A stretch of 64,000 nt of DNA from Thermoanaerobacterium sp. CMT5567-10 (GCF_030534315.2 NZ_CP130558.2:2470501-2534500), one strand, 5' to 3'; counted from the stretch's first letter, positions 16,300 through 31,768 are shown. The notes: a model not told the origin generated them from the letters alone. A program made the numbers and translations.

Positions 16300-17649
16300 A
16301 TGAAGCTGGATATAGGACTTAATTTAAAACAAGTGCAGAAGTTAATGATGACTCCACAGTTAAAACAAGCTATTGAGATTCTTCAATTGAATTCATATGA
16401 GTTAAATGAACTGATTACAAGTGAATTAGAGACAAATCCAATGCTGGAAGCTTCTGAGGAGAGGGAAGACATCATTGATGCTTACATTGAGATGAATAAA
16501 AATAGCGATTTAGATAAATATAATTACAGCAGTGATGACGAAGAGAAGGATGACTATAGCTTTGAAAATATAGTTTATAATGAGACATCACTGACGGATC
16601 ACTTGATGTTTCAACTTCATATAACACCTCTTCAGAAGAAATTAAAAGAAATATGCAAAGTTATAATTTACGACCTTGACAGTAATGGTTATTTGAATGA
16701 CGATGTTAAAAAGCTAAGTGAAGAATACAAATTTAATGAAGCTGATGTTTTGAAAGCCTTAAATATCGTACAGTCCTTTGATCCGCCAGGAGTTGGAGCA
16801 AGGAATTTAAATGAATGTCTTAAACTACAGCTTAAATCAAAAAACCTGTACAACGGCATTATAAAAGAAATTATTGATAATTATCTGTATGAGATTGCTG
16901 ACAACAAATTAGCATATATCGCAAAAAAATTAAACGTTGATATCAAGGAAGTACAGAATGCAGTTGATGAAATAAAGAAATTAAATCCAAGACCGGGATC
17001 CAGTTTTTCAAGTTATAATGATACAAAATATGTTATTCCAGATGCATATATTAAAAAGGTAAATGGCGATTATATTGTGCTGGTAAATGAGTCACTGTAT
17101 CCCGGATTGAGAATAAATAAGTCATATGAAAGTATTTTGACTGCAACAGATGATGACAATATAAAAAAATATCTGTCAAATAAAATTCAGTCAGCAATGT
17201 GGCTCATTAAAAGCATAGAAAGTCGCCGTGATACTTTGTACAAAGTGTTAAGTGCAATAGTAAAAGAGCAGAGAGAATTTTTTGATAGGATTCAAAAATA
17301 TATTAAGCCAATGAACTTAAAAAAAATAGCAGAAATCGTTGGTGTTCATGAATCAACCGTAAGCAGAGCAATAAATGGGAAGTATGTAGATACGCCTTTA
17401 GGTGTATTTGAAATAAAATACTTTTTCCAAAACGGTATTGAAAATGGCGATGGTGAAAAATTTTCGCAGGAAATGATAAAAGAGATGATAAAGCAGTTGA
17501 TAAGCGATGAGGACCCTAAAAAAACATTAAGCGATCAAAAGATTGCCGAAATTCTTGTTAGCCAAGGAATCACGATATCAAGAAGAACTGTCGCAAAATA
17601 CAGAGAAGAGATGAATATTCCATCATCAGGCAAGAGAAAGAGATATTGA
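16300..17649 (+). CDS. rpoN: RNA polymerase sigma-54 factor
   Basis: A 449-residue sigma-54 with region I rich in Gln/Leu (MMTPQLKQAIEILQLNSYEL), an acidic region II, the core-binding domain, the HTH (ESTVSRAINGKYV) and the C-terminal RpoN box SRRTVAKYREE that reads the -24 element. It directs activator-dependent transcription; no bEBP activator and no -24/-12 promoter is evident in this window. In clostridia rpoN is commonly found just before the glycolytic cggR-gap operon, as here. A long terminator hairpin separates the two. Confidence 0.95.
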   Translation: MKLDIGLNLKQVQKLMMTPQLKQAIEILQLNSYELNELITSELETNPMLEASEEREDIIDAYIEMNKNSDLDKYNYSSDDEEKDDYSFENIVYNETSLTDHLMFQLHITPLQKKLKEICKVIIYDLDSNGYLNDDVKKLSEEYKFNEADVLKALNIVQSFDPPGVGARNLNECLKLQLKSKNLYNGIIKEIIDNYLYEIADNKLAYIAKKLNVDIKEVQNAVDEIKKLNPRPGSSFSSYNDTKYVIPDAYIKKVNGDYIVLVNESLYPGLRINKSYESILTATDDDNIKKYLSNKIQSAMWLIKSIESRRDTLYKVLSAIVKEQREFFDRIQKYIKPMNLKKIAEIVGVHESTVSRAINGKYVDTPLGVFEIKYFFQNGIENGDGEKFSQEMIKEMIKQLISDEDPKKTLSDQKIAEILVSQGITISRRTVAKYREEMNIPSSGKRKRY

Positions 17650-17688
17650 TAAAAGAGAGCCTAATTTTAGAAATTGCTCTCTTTTATC
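17648..17688. terminator. rpoN terminator
   Basis: A 13-bp stem GATAAAAGAGAGC/GCTCTCTTTTATC with a 15-nt loop, starting at the rpoN stop codon; the T-rich stem half can release in either direction. Confidence 0.8.
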
Positions 17689-17698
17689 ATTTAATCTA

Positions 17699-17727
17699 TT
17701 GAAAAAATGAGATTCTTAATATAAAAT
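17699..17727 (+). promoter_or_regulatory. cggR-gapA operon promoter
   Basis: TTGAAA (17699-17704), 17-nt spacer, TAAAAT (17722-17727); predicted start near 17734, about 80 nt upstream of cggR. Confidence 0.65.
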
Positions 17728-17759
17728 AGTATTGGAAGTAAATATTATTTATTAATTTG

Positions 17760-17796
17760 GTGGGACAGTTATAAGACAACGGGTCAATAAAAGTCC
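17760..17796 (+). promoter_or_regulatory. CggR-type operator
   Basis: TGGGAC at 17761 and CGGGTC at 17780, the latter followed by six bases and AGTCC. This closely follows the Bacillus operator layout of repeated CGGGAC-N6-TGTC units with a 20-bp period (19 here). It lies downstream of the start point, so CggR would act as a roadblock to elongation, as in Bacillus. Confidence 0.65.
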
Positions 17797-17814
17797 TGAA
17801 GAAGGTTTAGATAC

Positions 17815-19895
<2,081 letters not shown>

Positions 19896-19904
19896 TATGT
19901 AAGT

Positions 19905-19929
19905 GGGACAAGGTTTATAACCTTGTCCC
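19905..19929 (+). promoter_or_regulatory. intercistronic hairpin between gapA and pgk
   Basis: Perfect 11-bp stem GGGACAAGGTT-TAT-AACCTTGTCCC with no U-run after it. This favours an mRNA stability or processing element over a terminator. Its GGGAC core resembles half of the CggR operator. Confidence 0.65.
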
Positions 19930-19957
19930 ATAATATATCATGTTAGGAGGTATATAC

Positions 19958-21139
19958 GTGAAAAAAACTGTCAGAGATGTGGATGTAAGCGGGAAAAAAG
20001 TATTGGTAAGAGTTGATTTTAATGTTCCTATGGACAGTGAAAAAAATATTACCGATGATACAAGGATAAAAGCAGCATTACCTACTATCAAATATCTCAT
20101 CGATAACAATGCAAAAGTAATTTTAGTATCACATCTTGGAAGGCCAAAGGGAAAATTCAATCCGGAGTATTCCATGAAACCTGTTGCAAAAAGACTTTCA
20201 GAATTATTAAACAAACCTGTTATAATGGCTGATGATGTAATAGGAGAAGATGCGAAATCAAAAGCCAATTCATTAAAAGATGGGGAAGTTTTATTGCTAG
20301 AGAATGTAAGATTCCATGCTGAAGAAGAAAAAAATGATACTAATTTTTCAAAAGAATTAGCATCACTTGCTGACATATACGTTAATGATGCTTTTGGCAC
20401 AGCTCATAGGGCACATGCTTCAACAACAGGTGTTGCAAGTTACCTGCCTGCTGTATCAGGATTTTTAATTGAAAAAGAACTCAACTTTATGGGTGGAGCT
20501 TTGGAAAATCCAAAGAGACCATTTGTAGCTATACTTGGTGGTGCAAAAGTCTCTGATAAGATTGGCGTAATAACAAATCTTTTAGATAAAGTTGATAGCT
20601 TGCTTATAGGCGGTGGCATGGCTTATACTTTCATAAAAGCTGAAGGACACGAAATAGGGAAATCGCTGTTAGAAGAAGACAAATTAGAGCTTGCAAAGGA
20701 CTTGATTGAAAAAGCTAGACAAAAGGGTGTTAAGCTCTTATTGCCTGTAGACACAGTAGTTTGCGAAGAATTAAAGCCTGGAGTTCCATATGAAGTGGTT
20801 GACATAGATAAGATGCCGCAAGACAAAATAGGTGTAGACATTGGGCCTAAGACTGTAGAAGCATTTTCTAATGTTATAAAGGATGCCAAGACAGTAGTCT
20901 GGAATGGACCAATGGGTGTTTTTGAAATAAGCGACTTTGCAAAGGGCACAGAAGCTATTGCAAAGGCAATGAGTGAATGCAGTGGTACGACGATAATAGG
21001 AGGCGGAGATTCGGCTGCAGCAGTTGAACAACTTGGCTATGCAGACAAGGTATCACACATCTCTACCGGTGGTGGAGCATCATTAGAATTTTTAGAAGGC
21101 AAAGTTTTACCTGGAATTGCCGCATTAAATGATAAATAA
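19958..21139 (+). CDS. pgk: phosphoglycerate kinase
   Basis: A 393-residue enzyme making ATP from 1,3-bisphosphoglycerate. Substrate-binding RVDFNVPMD near residue 20 and SHLGRPKG, nucleotide-binding [11 protein letters not shown] and the C-terminal [11 protein letters not shown] are all present. GTG at 19958 is chosen because TTAGGAGGT precedes it; the in-frame ATG at 19940 sits upstream of that site. Third gene of the cggR operon. Confidence 0.97.
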   Translation: MKKTVRDVDVSGKKVLVRVDFNVPMDSEKNITDDTRIKAALPTIKYLIDNNAKVILVSHLGRPKGKFNPEYSMKPVAKRLSELLNKPVIMADDVIGEDAKSKANSLKDGEVLLLENVRFHAEEEKNDTNFSKELASLADIYVNDAFGTAHRAHASTTGVASYLPAVSGFLIEKELNFMGGALENPKRPFVAILGGAKVSDKIGVITNLLDKVDSLLIGGGMAYTFIKAEGHEIGKSLLEEDKLELAKDLIEKARQKGVKLLLPVDTVVCEELKPGVPYEVVDIDKMPQDKIGVDIGPKTVEAFSNVIKDAKTVVWNGPMGVFEISDFAKGTEAIAKAMSECSGTTIIGGGDSAAAVEQLGYADKVSHISTGGGASLEFLEGKVLPGIAALNDK

Positions 21140-21152
21140 AGAGGTGTTTTAA

Positions 21153-21899
21153 TTGAGAATACCTATAATTGCAGGCAACTGGAAAATGCACATGACACCG
21201 TCTGATGCTGTAAATCTTGTAAATGAACTAAAGCCTCTAGTGGCAGATACTGATGTGGAAGTGGTTGTTATTCCACCTTTTGTGGATTTGGTAGATGTTA
21301 AAAAAGCATTGGACGGATCAAACATAAGATTAGGTGCACAGAACATGCATTGGGAAGAAAAAGGAGCATTTACTGGCGAAGTTTCACCGCTTATGCTTAA
21401 GGAAATTGGTGTAGAATATGTTGTAATTGGTCATTCAGAAAGAAGACAATATTTTGCTGAGACTGATGAAACAGTAAACAGAAAAGTAAAATCTGCATTG
21501 AGCCATGGCTTAAAACCAATTGTTTGTGTTGGTGAAACTTTAAGTCAAAGAGAAGATGGCAAAGCATTTGATGTTGTAAGAGAGCAGACAAAAAAAGCAT
21601 TAGATGATGTTTTAAAGAATGATGTAACAAATGTCGTTATAGCTTATGAGCCTATATGGGCTATTGGTACTGGAAAAACAGCTACATCAAAGGATGCAAA
21701 TGATGTTATAAAAGTTATCAGGGAGACAATAGCTAGTATTTATGATATAAATACTGCTAATGAGGTAAGAATACAATATGGTGGAAGTGTTAAACCTGAT
21801 AATGCTAAAGAGTTAATGTCAGAGAGCGATATTGATGGGGCATTGGTGGGCGGAGCTAGCCTTAAAGCGCAGGATTTCGCTAAAATTGTAAATTATTAA
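21153..21899 (+). CDS. tpiA: triose-phosphate isomerase
   Basis: A 248-residue TIM barrel interconverting DHAP and G3P. Active-site lysine in AGNWKMH, histidine in IGHSERR, glutamate in [11 protein letters not shown] (with the flexible loop), and the phosphate-binding [12 protein letters not shown] start with GAGGTG 8 nt upstream, 13 bp after pgk. Confidence 0.97.
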   Translation: MRIPIIAGNWKMHMTPSDAVNLVNELKPLVADTDVEVVVIPPFVDLVDVKKALDGSNIRLGAQNMHWEEKGAFTGEVSPLMLKEIGVEYVVIGHSERRQYFAETDETVNRKVKSALSHGLKPIVCVGETLSQREDGKAFDVVREQTKKALDDVLKNDVTNVVIAYEPIWAIGTGKTATSKDANDVIKVIRETIASIYDINTANEVRIQYGGSVKPDNAKELMSESDIDGALVGGASLKAQDFAKIVNY

Positions 21900-21911
21900 G
21901 GAGAGGATTGC

Positions 21912-24760
<2,849 letters not shown>

Positions 24761-24771
24761 GAAACATTATA

Positions 24772-24805
24772 AAGAAGCCCAATAAATTTATTGGGTTTCT
24801 TTTTG
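24772..24805 (+). terminator. glycolytic operon terminator
   Basis: AGAAGCCCAATAAATTTATTGGGTTTCT hairpin region with a following T-run. Confidence 0.88.
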
Positions 24806-24910
24806 TGTCCAAAATAATTATGTTTTGTATTAATATCTTGATGTAAATATCAGATAAGTGTTAAAATAGTACTATAATTATGTATAAAAAAGGATATGGG
24901 ATGTGATAAT

Positions 24911-25267
24911 ATGCCAAGACCTCAAAAATGCAGATGGGTAAAATGTGAACCAAATGTTAACTATTTTAAGCCGGTGGGGATACCTATGCATTCTTTAAAT
25001 GAAGTAGTGCTTACAGTTGAAGAATTTGAAGCTATCAGGCTAAAGGATTTGGAAGGTTTGGAGCAAGAAGAGTGTGCAGAAAAGATGAGAGTTTCAAGAC
25101 CAACATTTTTTAGAATTATTATTTCCGCTCGTGAGAAAGTTGCTGATGCTCTTGTTAATGGAAAGGCAATTAAAGTGGAGGGCGGAAATTACAAAGTTTA
25201 TGGAGACGATACAGTACATCATGGTCATTGCCACAGGCACGGTATGGATATAAATGAAGATGAGTAA
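24911..25267 (+). CDS. DUF134 family HTH protein
   Basis: A 118-residue protein of the DUF134 family: MPRPQKCRWV opening, EEFEAIRLKDLEGLEQEECAEKM helix-turn-helix and SRPTFFRIIISAREKVADAL recognition helix, then a His/Asp-rich tail (HHGHCHRHG) that could bind metal. Related proteins often sit near NifX/dinitrogenase-cofactor-like proteins and Mrp ATPases, but here it is isolated from these. Start at 24911 is chosen as the family-conserved N-terminus. Confidence 0.85.
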   Translation: MPRPQKCRWVKCEPNVNYFKPVGIPMHSLNEVVLTVEEFEAIRLKDLEGLEQEECAEKMRVSRPTFFRIIISAREKVADALVNGKAIKVEGGNYKVYGDDTVHHGHCHRHGMDINEDE

Positions 25268-25304
25268 TTATATTTTAATCCCTTTCACGATTTTAAATTT
25301 ATGC

Positions 25305-25333
25305 TTGATATGAATAAGTTATTGTTATATAAT
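25305..25333 (+). promoter_or_regulatory. secG promoter
   Basis: TTGATA (25305-25310), 17-nt spacer, TATAAT (25328-25333). Confidence 0.65.
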
Positions 25334-25382
25334 AAAAAATAGTGTAGTATGCACGTAAATCTGATTTTCGGAGGTTAAACAT

Positions 25383-25622
25383 ATGCTAAAAATAATAGTA
25401 CTTATAATTCATATTATTGTCAGTTTATTTATGATGGCAGTTATTTTGTTGCAGCAGGGCAAAAGTGCAGGTATATCTGGAGCTATAGCAGGTGGTGCTG
25501 AAACTTTCTTTGGCAAAAACAAGGCAAGGACGATGGAAGGCACTTTGGAGAGACTTACGACAATCAGTGCAGTCGTATTTATCATTACTTCATTGATATT
25601 AACATTGCTGATGGGAAGATAA
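25383..25622 (+). CDS. secG: protein translocase subunit SecG
   Basis: A 79-residue membrane protein of the SecYEG channel with two transmembrane helices (about 2-24 and 55-77) linked by the conserved cytoplasmic loop LLQQGKSAGISGAIAGGAETFFGKN with its glycine-rich segment. CGGAGG sits 8 nt upstream of the ATG. A terminator follows; dgt begins just beyond it rather than the rnr/smpB genes common in Bacillus. Confidence 0.93.
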   Translation: MLKIIVLIIHIIVSLFMMAVILLQQGKSAGISGAIAGGAETFFGKNKARTMEGTLERLTTISAVVFIITSLILTLLMGR

Positions 25623-25637
25623 TATTTTTAAGTTGGA

Positions 25638-25666
25638 ATAAAACCCTTTTTGGGTTTTATTTTTTG
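25638..25666 (+). terminator. secG terminator
   Basis: ATAAAACCC-TTTTT-GGGTTTTAT stem followed by TTTTT. Confidence 0.88.
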
Positions 25667-25679
25667 AGAAGGTGATAAG

Positions 25680-26690
25680 ATGAATATAAGAGAAATATCT
25701 GAAGATATGGAATATAAAATACTATCACCGTATGCAGCACACAGCAGAGAATCAAAAGGAAGAGTTAAAGAAGAAGAAAAGTGCGATATACGCACAGATT
25801 TTCAAAGGGATAGAGATAGAATCATACACTGTAAGGCATTTCGAAGATTAAGCCATAAAACGCAAGTCTTTATTTCTCCTGAAGGTGATCACTACAGAAC
25901 GAGATTGACTCATACTTTAGAAGTTGCTCAGATTTCAAAGACGATTGCACGGGCTTTACGGCTTAATGAGGATTTGACTGAAGCGATTGCATTAGGGCAT
26001 GACTTAGGTCATACTCCTTTTGGACATTCCGGAGAGCAGGTATTAAATAAACTTTTAAAAGATGGCTTTAGGCATAGTGTGCAGAGCTTGAGAGTTGTTG
26101 ATGTATTAGAAAATAATGGCTTGGGACTTAATTTGACTTGGGAAGTAAGAGACGGGATATTAAATCATTCTACTTCAGGCAGTCCAAGAACACTTGAGGG
26201 AAAGATCGTTCAACTGTCTGATAAGATAGCGTATGTAAACCATGATATAGATGATGCCATAAGAGGCAAAATATTGACAAATGATGATATACCTAGAGAA
26301 TTAAGACAAATTTTAGGGGATACTCACAGCAAAAGAATAAACACAATGGTGAGAAACATAATCGAAAATAGCATAGGTAAGAATGATATATCTATGAGTG
26401 ATGACATCTATGAGGCCACTTACAGTCTCAGAGATTTTTTATTTAAAAAAGTGTATATAGGTTCAAAAGCAAAAAGCGAAGAAATTAAAGCGAAAAAAGT
26501 TGTAGAGCAACTTTTTAATTATTTTTACGAGAATGTAGATGGTATGCCGAAAGAATTTGTTGAGTTGACATATAAATACGGAAAAGAGAGAGCAGTAGCA
26601 GATTATATAGCTGGAATGACTGATAAGTACGCTATAATCAAATATAAAGAGCTTTTTTTGCCTTCACCGTGGGAAGATAAAAATTTTTAA
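25680..26690 (+). CDS. dgt: deoxyguanosinetriphosphate triphosphohydrolase-like protein
   Basis: A 336-residue HD-domain hydrolase of the dGTPase family, releasing triphosphate from dNTPs. Metal ligands are visible as the H of [10 protein letters not shown], the HD pair in [16 protein letters not shown], and a downstream D in [24 protein letters not shown] precedes the ATG. It heads the dgt-dnaG-rpoD cluster found in related Clostridia. Confidence 0.92.
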   Translation: MNIREISEDMEYKILSPYAAHSRESKGRVKEEEKCDIRTDFQRDRDRIIHCKAFRRLSHKTQVFISPEGDHYRTRLTHTLEVAQISKTIARALRLNEDLTEAIALGHDLGHTPFGHSGEQVLNKLLKDGFRHSVQSLRVVDVLENNGLGLNLTWEVRDGILNHSTSGSPRTLEGKIVQLSDKIAYVNHDIDDAIRGKILTNDDIPRELRQILGDTHSKRINTMVRNIIENSIGKNDISMSDDIYEATYSLRDFLFKKVYIGSKAKSEEIKAKKVVEQLFNYFYENVDGMPKEFVELTYKYGKERAVADYIAGMTDKYAIIKYKELFLPSPWEDKNF

Positions 26691-26818
26691 AATATAAAAA
26701 GACAAGCAGGATTTTAGGAATTTATGTCGAATATATTATTTCCGTGAAAATTTTATAATTGTTTATAAAAAAGAGGATTTTACTGTTTTTTGTCGAACTA
26801 AATATAAAGGTGGTGTTT

Positions 26819-28615
26819 ATGTCTTATTCGAAAGACGTAATTGATAGAGTTATAGAAGAAAATGATATAGTTGATATAGTTTCAAATTATGTTTCATTAA
26901 AGAGATCTGGAAAAGACTTTAAAGGATTATGCCCATTCCATCATGAAAAAACACCATCCTTCAATGTAAGTCAAGAAAAACAGCTTTATCATTGTTTTGG
27001 TTGCCATGCAAGCGGAAATGTCATTACCTTTGTAATGAATATAGAGAATATAGGTTTTAAGGAAGCCGTTGAGTTCTTGGCAGATAAAGCTGGTATAAAA
27101 ATCGAGGAAGAAAATTTATCAGGTATAGAGTACCAAAAGAAAAAGCTGAAAGAAGAAATATATGAAATAAATAGATTAGCTGCAATATTTTATTACAAAT
27201 GCCTTTATTCTAGATCTGGACAAGCTGCTTTAAAATACCTTTATGACAGAGGTATAGATGACGTTACGATAAAAAGATTTGGTCTTGGATATTCACCAAA
27301 TGGTGGAGATGAATTATTGAAATTTCTAAAAGCGCATAAATATAGTATAGACACAATGGTTAATGCAGGACTAATATCAAAAAGCAGTAATGGTGGATTC
27401 TATGACAGGTTTAGAAATCGAGTAATGTTCCCAATAATTGATGAAAAAAACAATGTAATAGGGTTTGGCGGTAGAGTGCTTGATAACATGAAGCCAAAAT
27501 ATTTAAACACTGCTGAAACTATTGTTTTTAAAAAAGGTAAAACTCTATATGGAATTAATTATGCTAAAAAGACGAAGGAAGATAAATTTATAATCGTTGA
27601 AGGATATATGGATGCTATTGCTTTATATCAAAGCGGAATTGATAATGCTGTTGCGTCATTAGGCACAGCTCTGACTAAGGAGCAAGGCAGGCTTATAAAA
27701 AAGTACAAAAATACCGTCGTCATTTCATACGATGCTGACGAAGCTGGTGTTGAAGCGACAATGAGAGGACTTAATCTTTTAGATGAGCTGGACTTAAATG
27801 TGAACATACTGACAATACCTAATGGTAAAGATCCAGATGAATATGTGAGAAAAGAAGGATTTGATGCTTTTAAAAAGCTTCTTGAAAAAACAGACACATT
27901 GATAGAGTATAAAATTAAAAAGTATAAGCAGGATTTAGATTTAAATAATCCTGCAGACAGAATCAAATATATCAAAAAGGTATGCAAGGATCTTTCTACA
28001 ATTAAAGATAAAGTAAAAAGAGATGTATATGTATCAATAGTAGCGAAAGATGCTGAAATACCTGAAAACACTATTAGAGCAGAAATAGATCAATTTGTCA
28101 AGGGTTTTGTACAAAATAATAAAAAAATTAGGTATACAGTTGGCAATAATAGGCATAATATTAAATACAGTGGGATAAAAAAGATACCATCCCTTAAATA
28201 TTTGATTGCATTGCTGCTGATTGATAATAAACTTTATGATAAAGTAAAAGAAAAGATAGACGTAAATGACATTGACGATGAACTTTTAAAGTCTGTTATA
28301 ACATTTATGTTTGAAAGGCTTGAAGATGGAGGACGTGTAGATATAAAAGACTTAAGCTTTATGTTAGACAATGCTAAATTGAGAGACGAATTTAACGATA
28401 TATTCGATATACTGTATAGCGAAAAAGAAATCAATGAAAAAATAGTTGATGATTGCATCAGAGAGATAATAAAAGACGATTTAAACAGGAAGATAGTCCG
28501 CATTAAAAAAGAAATTGACGATTCTTATATTTCTGGCGACATTGAGAAAGAAAGGGAACTTTTAGTACAATTACAGAATTATGAAAAGGAGATGCTGAAG
28601 TTAAAAAATGGCTGA
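26819..28615 (+). CDS. dnaG: DNA primase
   Basis: A 598-residue primase. The N-terminal zinc ribbon reads [11 protein letters not shown]...CFGCH; the central catalytic TOPRIM domain includes [10 protein letters not shown] and SYDADEAG; the C-terminal helicase-interaction region follows. Start at 26819 is set by AAAGGTGG 7 nt upstream; the frame from 26759 adds a spurious hydrophobic stretch. It ends 8 bp past a possible rpoD ATG, so dnaG and rpoD are tightly linked as in the macromolecular synthesis operon. Confidence 0.95.
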   Translation: MSYSKDVIDRVIEENDIVDIVSNYVSLKRSGKDFKGLCPFHHEKTPSFNVSQEKQLYHCFGCHASGNVITFVMNIENIGFKEAVEFLADKAGIKIEEENLSGIEYQKKKLKEEIYEINRLAAIFYYKCLYSRSGQAALKYLYDRGIDDVTIKRFGLGYSPNGGDELLKFLKAHKYSIDTMVNAGLISKSSNGGFYDRFRNRVMFPIIDEKNNVIGFGGRVLDNMKPKYLNTAETIVFKKGKTLYGINYAKKTKEDKFIIVEGYMDAIALYQSGIDNAVASLGTALTKEQGRLIKKYKNTVVISYDADEAGVEATMRGLNLLDELDLNVNILTIPNGKDPDEYVRKEGFDAFKKLLEKTDTLIEYKIKKYKQDLDLNNPADRIKYIKKVCKDLSTIKDKVKRDVYVSIVAKDAEIPENTIRAEIDQFVKGFVQNNKKIRYTVGNNRHNIKYSGIKKIPSLKYLIALLLIDNKLYDKVKEKIDVNDIDDELLKSVITFMFERLEDGGRVDIKDLSFMLDNAKLRDEFNDIFDILYSEKEINEKIVDDCIREIIKDDLNRKIVRIKKEIDDSYISGDIEKERELLVQLQNYEKEMLKLKNG

Positions 28616-28646
28616 TAAAAAGGTTACCCATAAGGAGGGGACACCC

Positions 28647-29720
28647 GTGGATAAAGAAAAAGTAAAGAATTCTATAAGAGAACTTATTGATAAAGGCAAA
28701 AAAAATGGAATGCTGACTTACAATGAGATAATGAATTCTCTGGAAGATATTGACATGGATGCTGAACAAATCGAGAAGGTCTATGACACATTTGAAAAGT
28801 TGGGGATAGAAATCGTAGGAGAAGAGCCTCAGCAGGAAGAATTGATACCTGAAGAAGATTTAGACTTAGATTTATCCATTCCTGAAGGTATTAACATCGA
28901 TGATCCGGTAAGAATGTACTTAAAGGAGATTGGCAAGATTCCCCTTTTATCTCCTGATGAAGAGATAGAGCTTGCAAAAAGGATAGAAAAAGGAGATGAA
29001 GAAGCTAAAAAGAGGCTGACTGAGGCAAATTTAAGGCTTGTAGTTAGTATCGCAAAAAGATATGTAGGGCGAGGTATGCTGTTTCTCGATTTGATACAAG
29101 AAGGAAACTTGGGACTTCTGAAAGCTGTTGAAAAGTTTAATTACAGAAAAGGCTTTAAATTCAGCACATATGCTACATGGTGGATAAGGCAGGCGATAAC
29201 AAGAGCTATAGCTGATCAGGCTAGAACAATAAGAATCCCTGTTCATATGGTAGAAACTATTAATAAGCTTATAAGAGTTTCAAGGCAGCTTTTGCAAGAA
29301 TTAGGCCGTGATCCACTGCCGGAAGAGATTGCTAAAGAAATGGATATGTCGGTAGATAAAGTCAGAGAAATAATGAAAATAGCTCAGGAACCAGTATCAT
29401 TGGAGACGCCAATTGGTGAAGAAGAAGATAGCCATCTTGGTGATTTTATACCTGATGAAGATGCTCCAGCTCCAGCAGAGGCAGCGGCGTTTACGATGCT
29501 AAAAGAACAGCTCATAGATGTTCTCGACACATTGACTCCTAGAGAAGAAAAAGTGTTGAGATTGAGGTTTGGGTTAGATGATGGCAGAGCAAGGACACTG
29601 GAGGAAGTAGGAAAAGAGTTTAATGTAACTAGAGAGAGAATAAGACAGATAGAAGCAAAAGCTTTAAGAAAGTTGAGACACCCAAGCCGCAGCAAAAAGT
29701 TGAAAGACTTTTTAGATTAG
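28647..29720 (+). CDS. rpoD: principal RNA polymerase sigma factor
   Basis: A 357-residue sigma-70/SigA. Region 1.1 is short; region 1.2 begins with [12 protein letters not shown]; region 2 has [35 protein letters not shown] and the -10-reading [17 protein letters not shown]; region 3 has the HMVET segment; region 4.2 has [20 protein letters not shown] for the -35. GTG at 28647 has AAGGAGGGG 6 nt upstream. An ATG at 28608 in the same frame, overlapping dnaG, lacks a close ribosome site and would add 13 residues. Confidence 0.95.
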   Translation: MDKEKVKNSIRELIDKGKKNGMLTYNEIMNSLEDIDMDAEQIEKVYDTFEKLGIEIVGEEPQQEELIPEEDLDLDLSIPEGINIDDPVRMYLKEIGKIPLLSPDEEIELAKRIEKGDEEAKKRLTEANLRLVVSIAKRYVGRGMLFLDLIQEGNLGLLKAVEKFNYRKGFKFSTYATWWIRQAITRAIADQARTIRIPVHMVETINKLIRVSRQLLQELGRDPLPEEIAKEMDMSVDKVREIMKIAQEPVSLETPIGEEEDSHLGDFIPDEDAPAPAEAAAFTMLKEQLIDVLDTLTPREEKVLRLRFGLDDGRARTLEEVGKEFNVTRERIRQIEAKALRKLRHPSRSKKLKDFLD

Positions 29721-29732
29721 TTTAATACAGTC

Positions 29733-29760
29733 TTGACACAAGGCAAAAATGTAGTATAAT
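29733..29760 (+). promoter_or_regulatory. promoter of the tRNA-Asn/tRNA-Met unit
   Basis: TTGACA (29733-29738), 16-nt spacer, TATAAT (29755-29760), 11 nt before the first tRNA. Confidence 0.75.
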
Positions 29761-29771
29761 AATTATTGTAT

Positions 29772-29846
29772 TCCTCAGTAGCTCAATGGTGGAGCAACCG
29801 GCTGTTAACCGGTAGGTTGTAGGTTCGAGCCCTACCTGAGGAGCCA
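29772..29846 (+). tRNA. tRNA-Asn (GTT)
   Basis: Acceptor TCCTCAG pairs with CTGAGGA; anticodon loop CTGTTAA gives GTT; T-arm GTAGG-TTCGAGC-CCTAC; encoded CCA. Confidence 0.96.
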
Positions 29847-29851
29847 TATTA

Positions 29852-29927
<76 letters not shown>

Positions 29928-29945
29928 TATAAGATGAAAGGATAG

Positions 29946-29975
29946 GCATTTGATTAACAAATGCTTTTTATTTTA
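29946..29975 (+). terminator. terminator of the tRNA unit
   Basis: GCATTTG-ATTAA-CAAATGC followed by TTTTTATTTT. The candidate TTG start of trmK lies inside this hairpin. Confidence 0.75.
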
Positions 29976-30690
29976 TAAAATGAAGCTGTCAAAGAGATTA
30001 AAGTCTATTGTTCAAATGGTACAAGTTCATTCAAAAGTTGCAGATATTGGGACAGATCATGGTTATATACCTGTCTACCTTTACTTAAATGGCATTTCAG
30101 ACTACATTATTGCATCTGATGTAAAATTAGCTTCCCTTAATAAAGCTATTGATGAGATCGAAAGGCACAAGTTGTCAGAAAATATTATTGTACGGCTTGG
30201 TGATGGATTAAGTGTTATAAAACCATACGAAGTTGATACTGCAATAATAGCAGGAATGGGTGGAATACTAATAACAGATATATTGGAAAAAGATAAAAAT
30301 ATTGCAGCGACGATAAAGAGGTTTATTTTGCAGCCTATGACAGCATCAGACCATCTTCGCAGATATATTTGTGAAAATGGATATTCAATTATTGATGAAG
30401 ACCTTGTTTTCGAAAAAGGTAAATTTTTTGAAATAATAACTGTTGAGCATGGCATTGAAACGGTTGACGATGAGATTTTTTTTGAAATAGGCAAAAAACT
30501 CTTTGAAAAGAGTCACCCTTTGCTTAAAGATTTTATAAGATATAAAATAGGAAAGTTGAATAAAATAATTGATGAAGTTTCTAAAGGCAATAATAGTGCC
30601 TCTTTAAAAGAGGATATTTTGCATAAAATTAAAAAATATGAGGTGTTATTATATGAGTCTGAAATGCCAGACAATAGCCGGAATGATTGA
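29950..30690 (+). CDS. trmK: tRNA (adenine(22)-N1)-methyltransferase
   Basis: A 236-246-residue SAM-dependent methyltransferase adding m1A22 to tRNA. It has the TrmK core: VADIGTDHGYIPVYL (SAM motif I), IASDVKLASL, and IAGMGGILITDIL, then LQPMTASDHLRRYI. Two starts compete. The TTG at 29950 has AAAGGATAGG upstream but lies in the tRNA terminator hairpin; the ATG at 29980 matches the family N-terminus (KLSKRLK) but shows no ribosome site. The TTG is listed. The 3' end overlaps the Nif3-like gene by 38 bp. Confidence 0.9.
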   Translation: MINKCFLFYKMKLSKRLKSIVQMVQVHSKVADIGTDHGYIPVYLYLNGISDYIIASDVKLASLNKAIDEIERHKLSENIIVRLGDGLSVIKPYEVDTAIIAGMGGILITDILEKDKNIAATIKRFILQPMTASDHLRRYICENGYSIIDEDLVFEKGKFFEIITVEHGIETVDDEIFFEIGKKLFEKSHPLLKDFIRYKIGKLNKIIDEVSKGNNSASLKEDILHKIKKYEVLLYESEMPDNSRND

Positions 30691-31768
30691 CAAACTTGCA
30701 CCACATAAGTGTGCAGAAGATTGGGACAACATAGGACTTTTAGTTGGAAACCCTCGAAAAGATGTCTCTACTGTGATGGTAGCTTTAGATGCGACGAGAG
30801 AAGTTGTAAAAGAAGCTATATCAAAAAAGGTAGATATGATAATCACACACCACCCAATTATATTTAGACCTTTAAAGAACGTACGTACAGACAATCCGGC
30901 AGGGGAAATAATAACCATGCTGGTGAAAGAAGACATACCAGTTTATTCTGCTCATACTAATTTTGATGCTGCAAAGGGTGGAATGAATGATATTCTTTGC
31001 AATATACTTGGTATATACGATGAGGAAATACTACATGTTACATACAAAGAAGGATATAAGAAAATCGTCGTATATGTACCTATTGGATATGAGGAGATAG
31101 TAAAAAATGCTATGTGCAATGCAGGTGCCGGGTTTATAGGAAATTACAGTGATTGTACTTTTCAAATATTGGGTACAGGGAGTTTTAGACCATTAGAGGG
31201 AACAAATCCTTTCATAGGTGAAATAGGCAAAGTAGAAAATACACAAGAAGTAAGGATTGAGACGATTGCTCCAGAAAAATTGGTAAACAGAATAATTAGT
31301 GCTATGCTAAAGGTTCATCCATATGAAGAAGTAGCGTATGACATATATCCAGTAGAGACGCTGTATGACGAATATGGAATGGGAAGAATAGGATACATAA
31401 AAGGTACTACATTAGAAGACCTTGCCAATGGTGTAAAAGCTAAGTTAGGACTAAAGAATCTCAGAGTTGTAGGTGATTTGCAGAAAACCATAAATAAAGT
31501 GGCTATTTGTGGTGGTAGCGGTGGTAATCTTGTATCTATATCAGCTTTTAAAGGTGCCGATGTTTTGATTACAGGAGATGTGGGATACCATGATGCAGTA
31601 GATGCAAGGCATCTTGGACTGGCCATAATCGATGCAGGACACTTTGGCACTGAGAAGATTTCTGTAAATTTCATCGCTGAATACATAAGGGATGAAGCAC
31701 AAAAAATGAATGTAGACTTAAATGTCATTACTAGTGAGGAACAAGTTGATCCATTTATATTCATGTAA
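30653..31768 (+). CDS. Nif3-like dinuclear metal-centre protein
   Basis: A 371-residue protein of the Nif3/YqfO family (also annotated GTP cyclohydrolase 1 type 2). Metal-binding segments: ITHHPIIF near residue 63, AHTNFDAAKGG near 100, and HFGTEKISV near the C-terminus. An inserted PII-like domain (about 125-230) is the long-form architecture. GAGGTG precedes the ATG at 30653, inside trmK, the usual partner gene in Firmicutes. Precise function is not established. Confidence 0.9.
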   Translation: MSLKCQTIAGMIDKLAPHKCAEDWDNIGLLVGNPRKDVSTVMVALDATREVVKEAISKKVDMIITHHPIIFRPLKNVRTDNPAGEIITMLVKEDIPVYSAHTNFDAAKGGMNDILCNILGIYDEEILHVTYKEGYKKIVVYVPIGYEEIVKNAMCNAGAGFIGNYSDCTFQILGTGSFRPLEGTNPFIGEIGKVENTQEVRIETIAPEKLVNRIISAMLKVHPYEEVAYDIYPVETLYDEYGMGRIGYIKGTTLEDLANGVKAKLGLKNLRVVGDLQKTINKVAICGGSGGNLVSISAFKGADVLITGDVGYHDAVDARHLGLAIIDAGHFGTEKISVNFIAEYIRDEAQKMNVDLNVITSEEQVDPFIFM

